From NCBI RefSeq assembly GCF_003057615.1, contig NZ_QAFW01000007.1, forward strand, positions 23,408 to 87,407: a DNA stretch of 64,000 nt, given 5' to 3'. The translations under genes and the position numbers were made by a program. The notes under the pieces are model-generated. The model was not told the DNA's origin. It searched no databases and worked only from the letters and a program-made list of their open reading frames with translations. The stretch comes from Metalysinibacillus jejuensis (GTDB lineage: Bacteria; Bacillota; Bacilli; Bacillales_A; Planococcaceae). This document shows, piece after piece, positions 56,043-64,000 of this stretch (position 1 is its first letter; every line of letters starts with the position of its first letter).

Positions 56043-58664
56043 ATGACAAAAGAAAAAATCGTATTAATTGATGGAAACAGCTTAGCTTATCGTGCATTTT
56101 TTGCACTTCCACAGTTAACGAATGATCAAGGCGTTTTTACCAATGCAACTTACGGCTTTACGATGATGTTAGAACGCATCGTTACTGATATTAAACCGAC
56201 AAAAATGCTAGTCGCTTTTGATGCGGGTAAAACAACGTTTCGACACGAGGCGTATGAAGCGTATAAAGGTGGTCGAGATAAAACACCTTCTGAGCTCAGT
56301 GAACAATTTCCATACATTCGAAAACTAATTGACGCTTACCAAATTGCACAGTATGAGCTTCCTAATTATGAAGCTGATGATATTATTGGTACACTTGCGC
56401 GCCAAGCAGAGGCGCATGGTGATGAAGTCATTATTATTTCAGGCGATAAGGATTTAACGCAGCTTGCGAGCGAGCATATTACAGTACAAATTACGCGGAA
56501 AGGTATTACAGATATTGATGCATATACACCTGCCTTCATTGAAGAAAAATACGGGCTAACGCCTTTGCAGATTATTGATATGAAAGGATTGATGGGTGAT
56601 AAATCTGATAATATCCCTGGTGTGCCAGGCATTGGCGAAAAAACAGCGATTAAATTATTGAAAGAGTATGGTTCTGTCGAAAACCTTTATGAACATATAG
56701 ATGACATGAAGCCATCTAAAATGAAAGAGAAATTGATTGATAATCGTGAACAAGCCTTTATGAGTAAAGAGCTAGCTACTATTTTAGTAGAAGCACCGAT
56801 TACAATTACTCTTGATGATTTAGCCTACGAGGGCGAGGATAGCGAAGCAGTAACAGCCATTTATGATGAGTTACAATTTAAAACATTGTTAGCGAAGCGT
56901 GATACAACGACTACAGTAGTAGAGGCTGAGGCGCTAGATGTGCAATGTGTAGATGAAGTTACAACGCAGATGCTCACATCACCAATGGCACTTCATGTAG
57001 AGTTAGAAAATGAACGCTATCATAACTGTGCCATTTTAGGGCTAGGTTTGAGTGATGGGGAAAATAGCTACTATATTCCGTTTGAGGTAGCTCAAAAAAG
57101 TACATTATTAGCGGATTGGCTAGCCGGTGATAGCGTAAAGTATGTGAGTGATAGTAAAGCAGCCCGCGCAGCACTCTTGCGCTTTGATTTACCACTTAAC
57201 CATGTGGCATTTGATTTATTATTAGCCGCTTATATTGATGACCCTGCGCGTTCAGGTGTAGATGTAGCACCATTAGCTGAAGATTACGGTTATTACGGTG
57301 TGCAAACGACAGAGGCTATTTATGGTAAGGGGGCAAAATGGCAAGTGCCTGAGCAGTCAGTACTTGCACAGCATGTTGGGCGTATTGCCCATGCTATTTA
57401 TAGTGTACAGCCTAAAGTCGAAGCGGCATTAAAGGATAAGGAGCAGTTTACGCTTTACAATGAGCTAGAGTTACCATTAGCAGCGATTTTAAGCGCGATG
57501 GAAAGTGAAGGAATTATGGTAAATGCTACTACGCTTGAACAAATGGGAGAGCAACTTACGACTAAGCTTCATGCATTAGAACAAGAAATTTATCAACTTG
57601 CAGGTAGTGAATTTAATATTAATTCTCCTAAACAGCTCGGCGTCATTTTATTCGAAAAGCTCGGATTACCGCCCGTTAAAAAAACGAAAACAGGATACTC
57701 TACTGCAGCAGATGTATTAGAGAAATTACGACCGCAACATGAAATTATTGATTATATTTTACAATATCGCCAATTAGGCAAGTTGCAGTCCACGTATATC
57801 GAAGGGTTATTAAAAGAAATTGGCGAAGATCATAAAGTGCATACGAGATTCCAACAAGCGCTCACAGCTACTGGTCGCTTAAGTTCAACAGACCCTAACC
57901 TTCAAAACATTCCGATTCGTTTAGAAGAAGGACGCAAAATTCGTCAGGCTTTCGTTGCTTCTGAAAAGGACTGGGTATTATTTGCAGCCGACTACTCGCA
58001 AATTGAGTTACGCGTGCTTGCGCATATGTCAGGTGACGAAAATTTAGTAAGTGCCTTTAAAGAAGGTATGGATATTCATACGCGTACTGCGATGGATGTT
58101 TTTCATGTAGGGCGTGATGCGGTAGATGGCAATATGCGCCGTGCAGCAAAAGCGGTTAATTTTGGTATTGTGTATGGTATTAGCGATTATGGCTTATCAC
58201 AAAACTTAGATATCCCGCGTAAGGAAGCTAAAAATTTTATTGATAAATATTTCGAAGTTTTCCCAGGTGTAAAGCAATATATGGAAGACAGTGTAGCGAT
58301 TGCTAAAAAAGATGGCTATGTATCAACGTTGTTAAATCGTCGCCGTTATTTGCCTGACTTAGCAAGCAGCAATTTTAATGTGCGTAGCTTTGCGGAGCGT
58401 ACTGCTATGAATACACCGATTCAAGGAAGTGCGGCAGATATTATTAAAAAAGCGATGATTGATATGAACGCTCGCTTACAACAAGAAGGGCTACGTACAC
58501 GTCTGTTACTTCAAGTGCATGACGAACTTATTTTTGAAGCACCGCAAGATGAGATTGAGCGTTTAACGAAGATTGTGCCAGAAGTAATGGAAAATACCGT
58601 ACAGTTGAATGTCCCACTTAAAGTAGATTATTCTTACGGTAAAACATGGTACGACGCCAAGTAA
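56043..58664 (+). CDS. polA: DNA polymerase I
   Basis: 873 residues (B. subtilis PolA 880). The N-terminal 5'-3' exonuclease (~1-290, VLIDGNSLAYRAFFALP, YEADDIIGTLAR, GDKSDNIPGVPGIGEKTA) looks active. The middle 3'-5' exonuclease-like domain has lost its acidic motifs (ALHVELENE replaces DxE), as in other Bacillus PolA. The polymerase has motif A DYSQIELRVLAH, motif B RRAAKAVNFGIVYG and motif C QVHDELIFE. It removes RNA primers and fills gaps. Followed by mutM after 12 bases. Confidence 0.97.
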   Translation: MTKEKIVLIDGNSLAYRAFFALPQLTNDQGVFTNATYGFTMMLERIVTDIKPTKMLVAFDAGKTTFRHEAYEAYKGGRDKTPSELSEQFPYIRKLIDAYQIAQYELPNYEADDIIGTLARQAEAHGDEVIIISGDKDLTQLASEHITVQITRKGITDIDAYTPAFIEEKYGLTPLQIIDMKGLMGDKSDNIPGVPGIGEKTAIKLLKEYGSVENLYEHIDDMKPSKMKEKLIDNREQAFMSKELATILVEAPITITLDDLAYEGEDSEAVTAIYDELQFKTLLAKRDTTTTVVEAEALDVQCVDEVTTQMLTSPMALHVELENERYHNCAILGLGLSDGENSYYIPFEVAQKSTLLADWLAGDSVKYVSDSKAARAALLRFDLPLNHVAFDLLLAAYIDDPARSGVDVAPLAEDYGYYGVQTTEAIYGKGAKWQVPEQSVLAQHVGRIAHAIYSVQPKVEAALKDKEQFTLYNELELPLAAILSAMESEGIMVNATTLEQMGEQLTTKLHALEQEIYQLAGSEFNINSPKQLGVILFEKLGLPPVKKTKTGYSTAADVLEKLRPQHEIIDYILQYRQLGKLQSTYIEGLLKEIGEDHKVHTRFQQALTATGRLSSTDPNLQNIPIRLEEGRKIRQAFVASEKDWVLFAADYSQIELRVLAHMSGDENLVSAFKEGMDIHTRTAMDVFHVGRDAVDGNMRRAAKAVNFGIVYGISDYGLSQNLDIPRKEAKNFIDKYFEVFPGVKQYMEDSVAIAKKDGYVSTLLNRRRYLPDLASSNFNVRSFAERTAMNTPIQGSAADIIKKAMIDMNARLQQEGLRTRLLLQVHDELIFEAPQDEIERLTKIVPEVMENTVQLNVPLKVDYSYGKTWYDAK

Positions 58665-58676
58665 GGAGGTGCGGAC

Positions 58677-59549
58677 ATGCCAGAACTACCTGAAGTAGAA
58701 GGGGTTGTAAGAGAATTACGCCCTATCATTGAAGGAAAAACAATACAAAGTGTCGCAGTATCAGAAATAGTAAAAACCTCACATGAAGCGGGAAAGCAAA
58801 GCATTATAAAAGGAAGTCAGCCAAGTTACTTTGCTGAGCAATTAATCGGTATGACGATTACACGAGTAGAGCGCCGTGCAAAATATATTTTTCTTCATTT
58901 AATGAAGAAAGGCGAACCTTACGTAGTTATTAATCATTTAGGTATGACGGGTGCTTGGTTTACGGTCCGTACAATGAGCGACATTCGTGAGCCGAAATTT
59001 CGTAAGCATGCGCATGTTGCTATTACATTTACGGATGAGACCATGCTAATTTATGCTGATATTCGACGTTTTGGCGAATGTCGACTTGTACGAGAAATTA
59101 GTGATCATCCGCCTTTATTAAAAATGGCACCAGAGCCATTTGATAATGAAGCATATTCTTTCTTTTTAGCTAAAAGTCGGTTGCCTAAATATGCCAAGAA
59201 GCCCATTAAAGAAGTTATTATGGATGGTCATGTTATTTCAGGCTGCGGCAATATTTATGCGACAGAAGCTTTATTTAGCGAACGTATTCGACCTACGCGT
59301 ACGACAAGTGAAGTAAGTGAAGCGAAGAAACAGGCGTTGTTCACAGCGATTGTCGATGTGTTACAACAAAGCATAGCGCGCGGAGGGTCTTCGATTTCCG
59401 ATTATCGGAACATTAACGGCGAGGCTGGCGGTATGCAAGATTATTTACAAATGTACGGCAAAAAGGTTTGCCCACTTTGTGGTGAGCCAACGTTGCAGGC
59501 GACCATTGCAGGTCGTACTTCTACGTATTGCGGTAGATGTCAACATTAA
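58677..59549 (+). CDS. mutM: Formamidopyrimidine-DNA glycosylase
   Basis: 290 residues. N-terminal PELPEVE with catalytic Pro and Glu, H2TH domain (~150-235, VISGCGNIYATEALF) and C-terminal zinc finger CPLCGEPTL...YCGRC (~265-288). It excises 8-oxoguanine and opens abasic sites. AAGGAGGTG ribosome binding site, 12 bases after polA. Same order polA-mutM-coaE as in B. subtilis, minus ytaF. Confidence 0.97.
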   Translation: MPELPEVEGVVRELRPIIEGKTIQSVAVSEIVKTSHEAGKQSIIKGSQPSYFAEQLIGMTITRVERRAKYIFLHLMKKGEPYVVINHLGMTGAWFTVRTMSDIREPKFRKHAHVAITFTDETMLIYADIRRFGECRLVREISDHPPLLKMAPEPFDNEAYSFFLAKSRLPKYAKKPIKEVIMDGHVISGCGNIYATEALFSERIRPTRTTSEVSEAKKQALFTAIVDVLQQSIARGGSSISDYRNINGEAGGMQDYLQMYGKKVCPLCGEPTLQATIAGRTSTYCGRCQH

Positions 59550-59566
59550 CAAAGGGGAACGGAAGT

Positions 59567-60160
59567 ATGATTATAGGATTAACAGGCAGCATTGCCAGTG
59601 GTAAGAGTACAGTAGCAAAAATGATGCGTGGTTATGAGCTACCTATCGTTGATGCTGATCAAGTAGCACGTGATGTAGTAGAGCCAGGCTCACCAACACT
59701 CGCTAAAATTGTAGCGGCATTTGGTGAGGCGGCATTATGTGAAGATGGTACGATGAATCGGGAGTATGTAGGGCAATTGATTTTCCATGAGCCAGCTAAA
59801 CGTAATGTATTAAATGATATTATTCATCCAGCGATACGTACAGAGATGCTACGCCAACGTGATGAGTATGTCACAAATGGTCATCAGCATGTCGTAATGG
59901 ATATCCCGTTATTATTTGAGAGTAAACTACAGCATTATGTCGAAAAAATCATCGTAGTATCGGTCAATGAGGATGTCCAATTAGCGCGCTTAATGGCACG
60001 TAATGGATTAAGTGAAGCGGACGCACTTGCGCGTATTCGCTCGCAATTGCCGATGTCTGTTAAAGAAGCGGGTGCAAATGCTGTTATTTATAATAATGGC
60101 AGTGAGGAACAAGCGGCTGTACAGCTAGCGCGTATTTTAACGGAGTGGCATATCATTTAA
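59567..60160 (+). CDS. coaE: Dephospho-CoA kinase
   Basis: 197 residues, the B. subtilis length. P-loop GLTGSIASGKSTVAKMM (~4-20), DADQVARDVV and MDIPLLFES. It phosphorylates the 3'-OH of dephospho-CoA in the last step of CoA synthesis. The ATG at 59567 has AAAGGGG upstream; an in-frame ATG ten codons earlier overlaps mutM and has no ribosome binding site. Confidence 0.95.
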   Translation: MIIGLTGSIASGKSTVAKMMRGYELPIVDADQVARDVVEPGSPTLAKIVAAFGEAALCEDGTMNREYVGQLIFHEPAKRNVLNDIIHPAIRTEMLRQRDEYVTNGHQHVVMDIPLLFESKLQHYVEKIIVVSVNEDVQLARLMARNGLSEADALARIRSQLPMSVKEAGANAVIYNNGSEEQAAVQLARILTEWHII

Positions 60161-60299
60161 TTATGTCTGAAAAAGTAATCTGAAAAAAATAACTATTGTT
60201 TTGTTACGTTAATAGGTTTCACAAATTTTAAAATGTGCTATACTAATCAACGTATAAAGAAAACACAATTATAATTGCATTTACAGGAGGATTTTTCCA

Positions 60300-61316
60300 A
60301 TGACAGTTTCTATTGCTATTAATGGTTTTGGTCGTATCGGGCGTATGGTTTTCCGTCAAGCGATGACACAAGGTTTAAATATTGTTGCGGTAAACGCAAG
60401 CTACCCAGCTGAAACATTAGCACACTTAATCAAATACGATACAAATCACGGTCCATTCGAAGGTACAGTTGAAGCGGGCGACAATGCATTAATCGTAAAC
60501 GGTAAAGAAGTTAAATTAATTAGCGAACGTGACCCAGCAAAATTACCTTGGGCAGCAATGGGCGTTGAAGTTGTAATTGAAGCAACTGGTAAATTCAACG
60601 AACGTTCTGGCGCGGCAAAACACATTGAAGCAGGTGCGAAAAAAGTAATTTTAACAGCACCAGGTACAAACGAAGATATTACAGTAGTACTTGGCGTTAA
60701 CGATGAGTTACTCGACCTTTCTAAACACGAAGTAATTTCTAACGCTTCTTGCACAACAAACTGCCTAGCTCCAGTAGCTAAAGTATTAAATGATACATTT
60801 GGTATTAACAACGGTTTAATGACGACTGTACATGCGTACACAAATGATCAAAATAACTTAGATAACCCACATAAAGATTTACGTCGTGCGCGTAACTGTG
60901 CGTCATCTATTATTCCAACATCTACAGGTGCTGCTAAAGCATTAACATTAGTATTACCAGAGCTTAAAGGTAAACTACACGGTATGGCATTACGTGTGCC
61001 AACACCAAATGTTTCTTTAGTAGACTTAGTAGTAGATGTAAACAAAGATGTTACAGCTGAAGAAGTAAACGACGCGTTCCGTAAAGCGGCTGAAGGTCCA
61101 ATGAAAGGCATCCTTAACTTCACAATGGAGCCACTTGTTTCTTCTGACTTCAACACAACAACATTCTCATCAACAGTTGATGGCTTAACAACAATGGTAA
61201 TTGGTGACCGTAAAGTTAAAGTACTTGCTTGGTACGATAATGAGTGGGGTTACTCAGCACGCGTTGTTGATTTAACAGCACGCGTAGCTAAAGAGCTTGA
61301 AGCAGTAAATGCATAA
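60300..61316 (+). CDS. gapB: Glyceraldehyde-3-phosphate dehydrogenase, GapB (NADP, gluconeogenic) type
   Basis: 338 residues (B. subtilis GapB 340). INGFGRIGRMVFR, catalytic Cys in SNASCTTNCLAPVAKVL (~152) and His in TTVHAYTNDQ. The cofactor loop reads VNASYPAETLAHLIKYD instead of the NDLTD of NAD-specific GapA, which fits NADP use in gluconeogenesis. The coaE-gapB position is that of B. subtilis gapB, controlled there by CcpN. TATACT at 60239-60244 is the likely -10. AGGAGG before ATG. Confidence 0.92.
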   Translation: MTVSIAINGFGRIGRMVFRQAMTQGLNIVAVNASYPAETLAHLIKYDTNHGPFEGTVEAGDNALIVNGKEVKLISERDPAKLPWAAMGVEVVIEATGKFNERSGAAKHIEAGAKKVILTAPGTNEDITVVLGVNDELLDLSKHEVISNASCTTNCLAPVAKVLNDTFGINNGLMTTVHAYTNDQNNLDNPHKDLRRARNCASSIIPTSTGAAKALTLVLPELKGKLHGMALRVPTPNVSLVDLVVDVNKDVTAEEVNDAFRKAAEGPMKGILNFTMEPLVSSDFNTTTFSSTVDGLTTMVIGDRKVKVLAWYDNEWGYSARVVDLTARVAKELEAVNA

Positions 61317-61320
61317 GTAA

Positions 61321-61353
61321 AAAAGAGAAGCCAACTATAGGCTTCTCTTTTTG
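61321..61353. terminator. Bidirectional terminator between gapB and ysdB
   Basis: The stem AAAGAGAAGCC/GGCTTCTCTTT with a 7-base loop, A-run and T-run on the two sides. Confidence 0.88.
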
Positions 61354-61357
61354 TGTA

Positions 61358-61741
61358 TTAGCGTTTATTCATTAAATCTTCGATGGGATTTTGCCATGTA
61401 ATCGTTGCGTGGGGATAATTTGTGTGAATGACCTGTGTTAAGTAAAGAAAATCTTCACGCGTAAATCCTTGAAGTCGCGCAATATCAGGTGTACTTACTA
61501 AAATGGACACTACTTCAAAAGCTTGATCGGTAGTACCTAAATATTTTTCACCTTCAAAAAGTGCGCCATGATACGTAATGAGAAAGTTTTTACGCACATT
61601 TTTTACGTCATCATAAAAGTAAAATTGGCCCTTTTGTTGCGCCTCATCAAGCTTTCGTTTAGGGTCTAGTAGGTAACGTACACCGCGATAAAAAATATAA
61701 ATGATTAGGGCAATAATGAGTAAACGAATGAGTAAAGCCAT
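61358..61741 (-). CDS. ysdB: YsdB-like small membrane-anchored protein
   Basis: 127 residues from the ATG at 61741, which follows AAGGGGGA by nine bases; an upstream in-frame ATG would add 22 residues but has no such site. One N-terminal membrane helix (~2-20) and then a soluble domain with GQFYFYDDVKNVRKNFLITY and FEGEKYLGTTDQAFEVV. The look and the adjacency to ysdC fit YsdB, a sigma-W pathway protein of B. subtilis. Function unknown; homology is from memory, not a search. Confidence 0.65.
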   Translation of the reverse strand: MALLIRLLIIALIIYIFYRGVRYLLDPKRKLDEAQQKGQFYFYDDVKNVRKNFLITYHGALFEGEKYLGTTDQAFEVVSILVSTPDIARLQGFTREDFLYLTQVIHTNYPHATITWQNPIEDLMNKR

Positions 61742-61823
61742 AGTCGATATTCCCCCTTGTACAAAGGCTATTCTTTCATTTACGATTAGTAACATAAAAG
61801 GTTTCAAAATAAGGAGAGTTTAA

Positions 61824-62306
61824 ATGAATTTACAAAAGTTATTTGAGATGCAAGCAGCACTGGATGCATTTATTGAAAAAACACAAAATATTACGCAAGA
61901 TGTTTTTTATGAGAAAGGCTTAGCATTACTCGTTGAATTAGGCGAACTTGCGAATGAAACACGCTGTTTTAAATTTTGGAGTACTAAAGGTCCTTCAGCA
62001 CGTGAAGTAATTTTAGAGGAGTTTGTGGACTCGATTCACTTTATGCTATCGCTCGGCCTAATGCGTGATTTGCAATTTGAAGAGTGGCAGATGGTAGAAG
62101 ATAAAGCTGATTTAACGCAGATTTTTATTGATACTCAAGTCGCAATTACGCAGTTTATTCAACAACCTAACGAAATGAGCTATCATAATATTTGGTCAAA
62201 CTACGCAAGACTAGCTTATAATTTAACCTTTAGCGCACAAGAAATAATCGATGCTTATATCGAAAAAAACGAAGAAAATTACGCAAGACAGCGTAGTGGT
62301 TACTAA
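61824..62306 (+). CDS. All-alpha (dimeric) dUTP diphosphatase
   Basis: 160 residues. All-helical dUTPase_2/MazG-like fold with the metal motif ELGELANETRCFKFWS (ExxxE, ~37-52) and EEFVDSIHFMLS (ExxD, ~71-82). It hydrolyses dUTP to dUMP and keeps uracil out of DNA. AAGGAGAG ribosome binding site. Divergent from ysdB and upstream of ysdC. Unrelated to the trimeric beta-type Dut. Confidence 0.88.
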   Translation: MNLQKLFEMQAALDAFIEKTQNITQDVFYEKGLALLVELGELANETRCFKFWSTKGPSAREVILEEFVDSIHFMLSLGLMRDLQFEEWQMVEDKADLTQIFIDTQVAITQFIQQPNEMSYHNIWSNYARLAYNLTFSAQEIIDAYIEKNEENYARQRSGY

Positions 62307-62308
62307 AT

Positions 62309-62338
62309 CGTGAATTTTCACGCTATTTGATATATAAT
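62309..62338 (+). promoter_or_regulatory. Candidate ysdC promoter with inverted repeat
   Basis: TATAAT at 62333-62338 is a good -10. The repeat CGTGAATTTTCACG (62309-62322) covers the -35 position, where no consensus is seen. It may be an operator. Confidence 0.35.
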
Positions 62339-62369
62339 AGGAAAGTAGTTTAAATTTGGAGGGTACAAC

Positions 62370-63458
62370 ATGACAAAACTAGATGAAACATTACAAATGT
62401 TTAAAGAGTTAACAGATGCAAACGGTATTGCAGGTAATGAACGTGCACCGCGTGAAGTAATGAAAAAGTATTTAGCACCAGTAGCAGACGAGATTGAAAC
62501 AGACGGTCTCGGTAGCCTTATCGCGAAAAAAGTAGGCGACGAAAATGGGCCTAAAATTATGGTAGCAGGCCACCTTGATGAAGTTGGTTTTATGGTAACA
62601 CGCATTGACGACAAAGGCTTTGTGAAATTCCAAACAGTTGGTGGTTGGTGGAGCCAAGTAATGCTAGCGCAACGTGTTACTATCACAACGCGTAAAGGTA
62701 AGGAAATTATCGGTGTAATCGGTTCAAAGCCACCGCATATTTTACCAGCAGCAGAGCGTAATAAAGTCGTAGATATTAAAGATATGTTTATTGACGTAGG
62801 TGTAGCTTCTAAAGAAGAAGCAGAGCAAGCAGGTATCGCACCTGGCGATATGATTACACCGTACTTCGAATTTAATATTATGCAAAATGATAAATATTTA
62901 TTAGCAAAAGCGTGGGATAACCGCATTGGTTGTGCGATTGCCATCGATGTAATGCGCGCATTTGAAAACGAATCACACCCAAATATTATTTATAGTGTAG
63001 GTAATGTGCAAGAAGAAGTAGGCTTACGTGGAGCAAAAACAGCAACGCATAAAATCAATCCTGATATCGGTTTTGCGGTTGATGTCGGTGTTGCAGGTGA
63101 TACGCCAGGTGTATCTGCAAAAGACTCAACGAGTGAAATTGGTAAAGGACCACAAATCATTGTGTATGATGCTTCATTAGTATCACATAAAGGTTTACGT
63201 GATTTTGTGGTAGACACAGCAGAAGAACTTAACATCCCATTCCAATATGATGCGATGTCAGGTGGCGGTACAGATGCGGGCTCTATTCATATTACACAAA
63301 ACGGTGTACCTGCAATGGCTATTACGGTAGCAACACGCTATATTCATTCGCATGCAAGCATTTTACACCGCGATGATTATGACAATGCCGTAAAATTAGT
63401 AGTGGAAGTAATTAAGCGTTTAGATCGTGATAAAGTGAATGAGATTACGTTTAACTAG
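62370..63458 (+). CDS. ysdC: M42-family aminopeptidase
   Basis: 362 residues (B. subtilis YsdC 361). Two-metal aminopeptidase/cellulase fold: [12 protein letters not shown] (His, ~68), [13 protein letters not shown] (bridging Asp), [10 protein letters not shown] (catalytic Glu pair), [12 protein letters not shown] and RYIHSHASI (last His). It trims peptides in the cytoplasm, likely as a tetrahedral dodecamer. TTGGAGGG ribosome binding site. Its stop TAG lies directly at the end of an IS5-family element, so the last residues may have been altered by the insertion. Confidence 0.93.
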   Translation: MTKLDETLQMFKELTDANGIAGNERAPREVMKKYLAPVADEIETDGLGSLIAKKVGDENGPKIMVAGHLDEVGFMVTRIDDKGFVKFQTVGGWWSQVMLAQRVTITTRKGKEIIGVIGSKPPHILPAAERNKVVDIKDMFIDVGVASKEEAEQAGIAPGDMITPYFEFNIMQNDKYLLAKAWDNRIGCAIAIDVMRAFENESHPNIIYSVGNVQEEVGLRGAKTATHKINPDIGFAVDVGVAGDTPGVSAKDSTSEIGKGPQIIVYDASLVSHKGLRDFVVDTAEELNIPFQYDAMSGGGTDAGSIHITQNGVPAMAITVATRYIHSHASILHRDDYDNAVKLVVEVIKRLDRDKVNEITFN

Positions 63459-64000
63459 GACGTGTCTAAAAACTCTACCTTATTGCGTCAATTTGAAAAT
63501 CGCAGCGATATAAACGAATGCCAAAAAAGAAGTGGCTAATTTGTCGTAACGGGTTGCCACTCGGCGAAAGTGTTTGATTTTATTGAAAAAGCATTCGACT
63601 ACGTGACGCTCTTTGTAGAGATACCAATCGACAGACCACGGTTCTTTGGCGTTCGTACGTGGTGGAATCGTATAATGTGCGCCTTTACTTGTCAGTTTGT
63701 CGCGAATCGCCTTTGTACCGTACGCTTTATCACCTAATACGTTACTGCCCGCGATTGGAAGTTGGTCGAACATGTCACAAGCAGGTTGACTATCATGCAC
63801 GTTTCCAGCTGTTAGTTGAAATAACAATGGGTTGCCTAACGCATCCACAATGGCATGGATTTTCGTTGTTTTTCCGCCACGACTTACACCGATGTGTTGG
63901 GCAACTTCGGTATCGATGGCGTTTTTTTTGCCCCCGCACTATGTTGGTGAGCGCGAACGCTTGTTGAATCGATGCTTACGTTTTCAAAATCAGGTTCGAT
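63459..64000 (-). mobile_element. IS5-family element, 3' part (continues beyond window)
   Basis: The region after the ysdC stop encodes the C-terminal half of an IS5-type transposase on the minus strand. The outer sequence GGACGTGTCTAAAAACTC from 63458-63459 has the look of an IS5 terminal repeat; the other end is not in the window, so neither repeat match nor target duplication can be checked. CTAG at 63455-63458, next to this end, fits the YTAR target preference of IS5 elements. Confidence 0.75.
63480..64000 (-). CDS. IS5-family transposase, partial, expressed across a -1 frameshift
   Basis: The first frame enters from the right edge and reads DFENVSIDSTSVRAHQHSAG with the first catalytic Asp, then meets A8 (63929-63922). 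A -1 shift at A AAA AAA continues as NAIDTEVAQHIGVSRGGKTT, then LGDKAYGTKAIRDKL (second Asp) and ERHVVECFFNKIKHFRRVAT (Glu). Without the shift it stops after about 38 codons. The two-frame layout is usual for IS427-type IS5 elements, so it is probably programmed rather than a mutation. Only the end of the gene is seen. Confidence 0.82.

Overview
The window is a chromosomal stretch of a low-GC Gram-positive bacterium of the order Bacillales. Most genes have full-length relatives in Bacillus subtilis and run in nearly the same order: ytxH-aroA-ccpA-acuCBA-acsA, tyrS-rpsD-dgcP-ytsP-hisJ-ezrA-nifZ-thiI-sppA-yteJ-tpx-ytxK, ald, ytkL-ytoI-ytpI-nrnA-dnaE, accDA-pfkA-pyk-fxsA-citZ-icd-mdh-phoPR, polA-mutM-coaE-gapB, ysdB-ysdC. 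AGGAGG-type ribosome binding sites, sigma-A-like promoters, a T-box leader and CcpA/acu genes agree with this. The arrangement and protein variants suggest Planococcaceae/Caryophanaceae (Kurthia, Lysinibacillus or Solibacillus type), but the genus is inference.

Layout. 1-9.3 kb: end of ytxH, a large FtsA/PilM-type ATPase on the minus strand, aroA, ccpA, the minus-strand acuABC operon and divergent acsA (acetate activation and its acetylation control). 9.4-13.6 kb: argCJBD, glutamate to N-acetylornithine and ornithine, behind a promoter with ARG-box-like repeats. 13.6-15.1 kb: an intact IS3-family element inserted in the argD terminator. 15.2-24 kb: a class A PBP, tyrS with a Tyr T-box, rpsD, a GAF-GGDEF cyclase, ytsP and hisJ. 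24-31.4 kb: ezrA, nifZ-thiI, sppA, an RDD protein, tpx, ytxK. 31.4-41.5 kb: two usp paralogues, ald, a proline peptidase, ytkL, ytoI, ytpI, nrnA and a short dnaE. 41.6-51.3 kb: a central-metabolism block with a FadR-type regulator, accDA, pfkA-pyk, fxsA, citZ, icd and mdh. 51.4-63.5 kb: phoPR, hflKC, polA-mutM-coaE, gapB, ysdB, a dUTPase and ysdC. 63.5-64 kb: the end of an IS5-family element that runs off the window.

The genes form a conserved core: glycolysis (pfkA, pyk), TCA entry (citZ, icd, mdh), gluconeogenesis (gapB), acetate use (acsA/acuABC) and fatty-acid initiation (accDA), with the carbon regulator ccpA alongside. No clearly undescribed multi-gene system was found: there is no CRISPR array, phage, toxin-antitoxin pair or defence island. 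The most informative local observations are the IS3 insertion that splits the argD terminator, two programmed -1 frameshift sites in the transposases, a perfect 21-bp operator-like palindrome before the FadR-type gene, a PhoR with a very small extracellular region, a DnaE with an eroded PHP domain, and an IS end abutting the ysdC stop codon.

All functional calls rest on recognised motifs, length and gene order. No database search was run.
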